Positions 6,470 to 6,851 of a stretch of DNA of 6,851 bases are shown here, one piece after another. Source of the DNA: Clostridiales bacterium (GTDB taxonomy: Bacteria; Bacillota; Clostridia; Lachnospirales; Lachnospiraceae). Below the pieces are notes generated by a model. That model saw only the letters and a list, made by a program, of their open reading frames with translations, searched no databases and was not told the DNA's origin. The stretch covers positions 1 through 6,851 of the forward strand of contig JAJBVF010000100.1 of assembly GCA_020859965.1 (NCBI GenBank), in the 5' to 3' direction. Positions within the stretch are counted from its first letter, which is position 1. Each line of letters begins with the position of its first letter. The translations under genes were made by a program, and so were the position numbers.

Positions 6470-6491
6470 CTACACTAATTAATTAGTCTAG
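6470..6491. repeat. 22-bp near-perfect palindrome over the serA -10 (candidate operator)
   Basis: The 14-bp core ACTAATTAATTAGT (6474-6487) is a perfect palindrome. Extending it to 6470-6491 gives 11 base pairs per arm with a single mismatch (6473/6488). It covers the predicted -10 box (6485-6490) and transcription start of serA, the classic position of a repressor operator. No protein is known to me for this exact site. Confidence 0.5.
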
Positions 6492-6513
6492 CACAGCGCG
6501 AAGTTATACGCAA
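6485..6513 (-). promoter_or_regulatory. Candidate sigma-A promoter of serA
   Basis: Read on the minus strand, TTGCGT (6508-6513) and TAGACT (6485-6490) are separated by exactly 17 bases. Each is partly consensus (TTGACA/TATAAT). The predicted start is near 6478, giving a leader of about 120 nt. Confidence 0.5.
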
Positions 6514-6518
6514 GCCGA

Positions 6519-6540
6519 GAAATTCAATAGATTGACTTTC
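6519..6540. repeat. 22-bp imperfect inverted repeat upstream of serA -35
   Basis: The arms are GAAATTCAAT (6519-6528) and ATTGACTTTC (6531-6540) around a central AG, and they pair at 9 of 10 positions. It lies just upstream of the predicted serA -35 box, at about -41 to -62 from the predicted start, a location typical of activator sites. The sequence is AT-rich, so chance pairing is possible. Confidence 0.35.
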
Positions 6541-6584
6541 CTGTGATGTAAAAATGAATGTGCACTTACGAAATACGCTGCTTT

Positions 6585-6614
6585 CGGACAGGAAGTGTTT
6601 AAATAAAATATAAT
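6585..6614 (+). promoter_or_regulatory. Candidate upstream promoter of the MBL-fold gene
   Basis: A perfect TATAAT (6609-6614) is preceded by CGGACA (6585-6590, four of six consensus bases) with an 18-base spacer. The predicted start is near 6621, on the operator-like sequence at 6620-6633. Confidence 0.35.
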
Positions 6615-6619
6615 TTGCC

Positions 6620-6633
6620 TGAAACGGTTGCAT
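6620..6633. promoter_or_regulatory. LacI/GalR-family operator-like (cre-like) site
   Basis: TGAAACGGTTGCAT on the + strand, or ATGCAACCGTTTCA on the other, has the central CG and flanking AAC/GTT of LacI/GalR-family operators. It resembles the PurR and CcpA cre patterns, but one arm is a base short for a strict cre. It overlaps the -35 of the downstream promoter (6628-6633) and the predicted start of the upstream one. The binding protein is unknown. CcpA or another LacI-family member is plausible. Confidence 0.35.
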
Positions 6634-6656
6634 AAATCTTTGAAATAGTGTAGACT
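6628..6656 (+). promoter_or_regulatory. Candidate downstream promoter of the MBL-fold gene
   Basis: TTGCAT (6628-6633), a 17-base spacer and TAGACT (6651-6656) give a start near 6663 and a leader of about 50 nt. The hexamers and spacing almost duplicate the divergent serA promoter. Confidence 0.45.
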
Positions 6657-6665
6657 ATGTTAAGC

Positions 6666-6687
6666 AATATAGTTACGTAACTAAATT
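6666..6687. repeat. 22-bp near-perfect palindrome in the leader of the MBL-fold gene
   Basis: The 14-bp core TAGTTACGTAACTA (6670-6683) is a perfect palindrome. Extension to 6666-6687 adds three more pairs per side after one mismatch (6669/6684). It sits just downstream of the predicted transcription start, where it could be an operator or an RNA hairpin in the leader. Confidence 0.45.
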
Positions 6688-6712
6688 TTATATAAGGAAG
6701 GGAGAAAACAAG

Positions 6713-6851
6713 GTGCAAAAATTCAGAATAACTCAGATAACAAAGTCAGCGTATCATATTTTAGATGCGGGTGAGTCCTCCTTCTATGTGCTTGAAGGCA
6801 GAGACAAGGCTGCTGTAATTGACCCTGGAATTACAGAAGGAGAGAAAATTA
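6713..6851 (+). CDS. Metallo-beta-lactamase-fold hydrolase, N-terminal fragment (cut by window end)
   Basis: The first 46 codons of a rightward gene starting with GTG, chosen because AAGGAAGGGAG (6694-6704) is a very strong ribosome binding site 8 bases upstream and no in-frame ATG precedes it nearby. The translated start (MQKFRITQITKSAYHILDAG, then ESSFYVLEGRDKAAVIDPG) shows the opening beta-strand pattern of MBL-fold proteins, ending in the IDPG turn that matches the common IDTG. The metal-binding HxHxDH motif would lie about 25-30 residues further on, outside the window, so neither activity nor subfamily can be judged. The gene is divergent from serA across a 354-base intergenic region with two candidate promoters. 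Confidence 0.65.
   Translation, partial: MQKFRITQITKSAYHILDAGESSFYVLEGRDKAAVIDPGITEGEKI

Noticed and set aside
6359..6480. T-box or known amino-acid riboswitch in the serA leader
   Set aside because: The leader is short, and I see no T-box core sequence and no antiterminator/terminator pair with a U run.
6532..6560. Rightward promoter from TTGACT at 6532-6537
   Set aside because: The -35 is good, but the base at proper spacing is TGAATG (6555-6560), a poor -10.
6538..6595. Inverted repeat TTCCTGT (6538-6544) / ACAGGAA (6589-6595)
   Set aside because: Only 7 bp with a 44-base separation and no link to a promoter element, so likely chance.

Overview
The window looks like a chromosomal segment from a low-to-mid GC Firmicute, most likely a Clostridia/Lachnospiraceae gut-type anaerobe. 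This is inferred from strong purine-rich ribosome binding sites, tightly packed co-oriented genes, AT-rich intergenic DNA with sigma-A-like promoters, and a short SerA of the type common in Clostridia. No database search was possible.

Left part (1-5160, all + strand): a sugar-catabolic operon that begins before the window. In order it encodes the C-terminal part of an L-fucose-isomerase-like aldose/ketose isomerase, a transketolase split into an N-terminal (ThDP-binding) and a C-terminal (pyrimidine/transketolase_C) subunit, a glycerol-kinase-like FGGY sugar kinase, and a LacI-family regulator. Gaps between the four enzyme genes are +4, -8 (overlap) and +1 bases, so they are very probably co-transcribed and partly translationally coupled. 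The regulator follows after 63 bases. The simplest reading is isomerise an aldose to a ketose, phosphorylate the ketose, cleave it with the two-subunit transketolase, and let the LacI protein sense the sugar or an intermediate. The set isomerase + FGGY kinase + split transketolase is the enzyme complement of the transketolase route of D-apiose breakdown (apiose to apulose to apulose-4-P, then DHAP plus xylulose-5-P). That is my preferred but unproven hypothesis. A sulfoquinovose sulfo-transketolase route is the main alternative, and a kinase fits it less well. The transporter and the operon promoter lie outside the window.

Middle (5161-6358): a perfect 10-bp GC-rich hairpin fills the 31-bp gap between the convergent regulator and a monocistronic serA gene (3-phosphoglycerate dehydrogenase, - strand) for serine synthesis. 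This SerA is a short variant with an ACT domain and lacks the usual DVxxxEP catalytic Glu region.

Right part (6359-6712): a 354-base divergent intergenic region. It holds a candidate serA promoter with a structured leader of roughly 120 nt, one or two candidate promoters for a rightward gene, three long imperfect palindromes and one LacI/CcpA-operator-like site. The best promoters for the two divergent genes share nearly identical hexamers (TTGCGT/TTGCAT, 17-base spacer, TAGACT). The window ends in the first 46 codons of a GTG-started gene resembling the N-terminus of a metallo-beta-lactamase-fold hydrolase. No tRNA, rRNA, CRISPR array or insertion sequence was seen.
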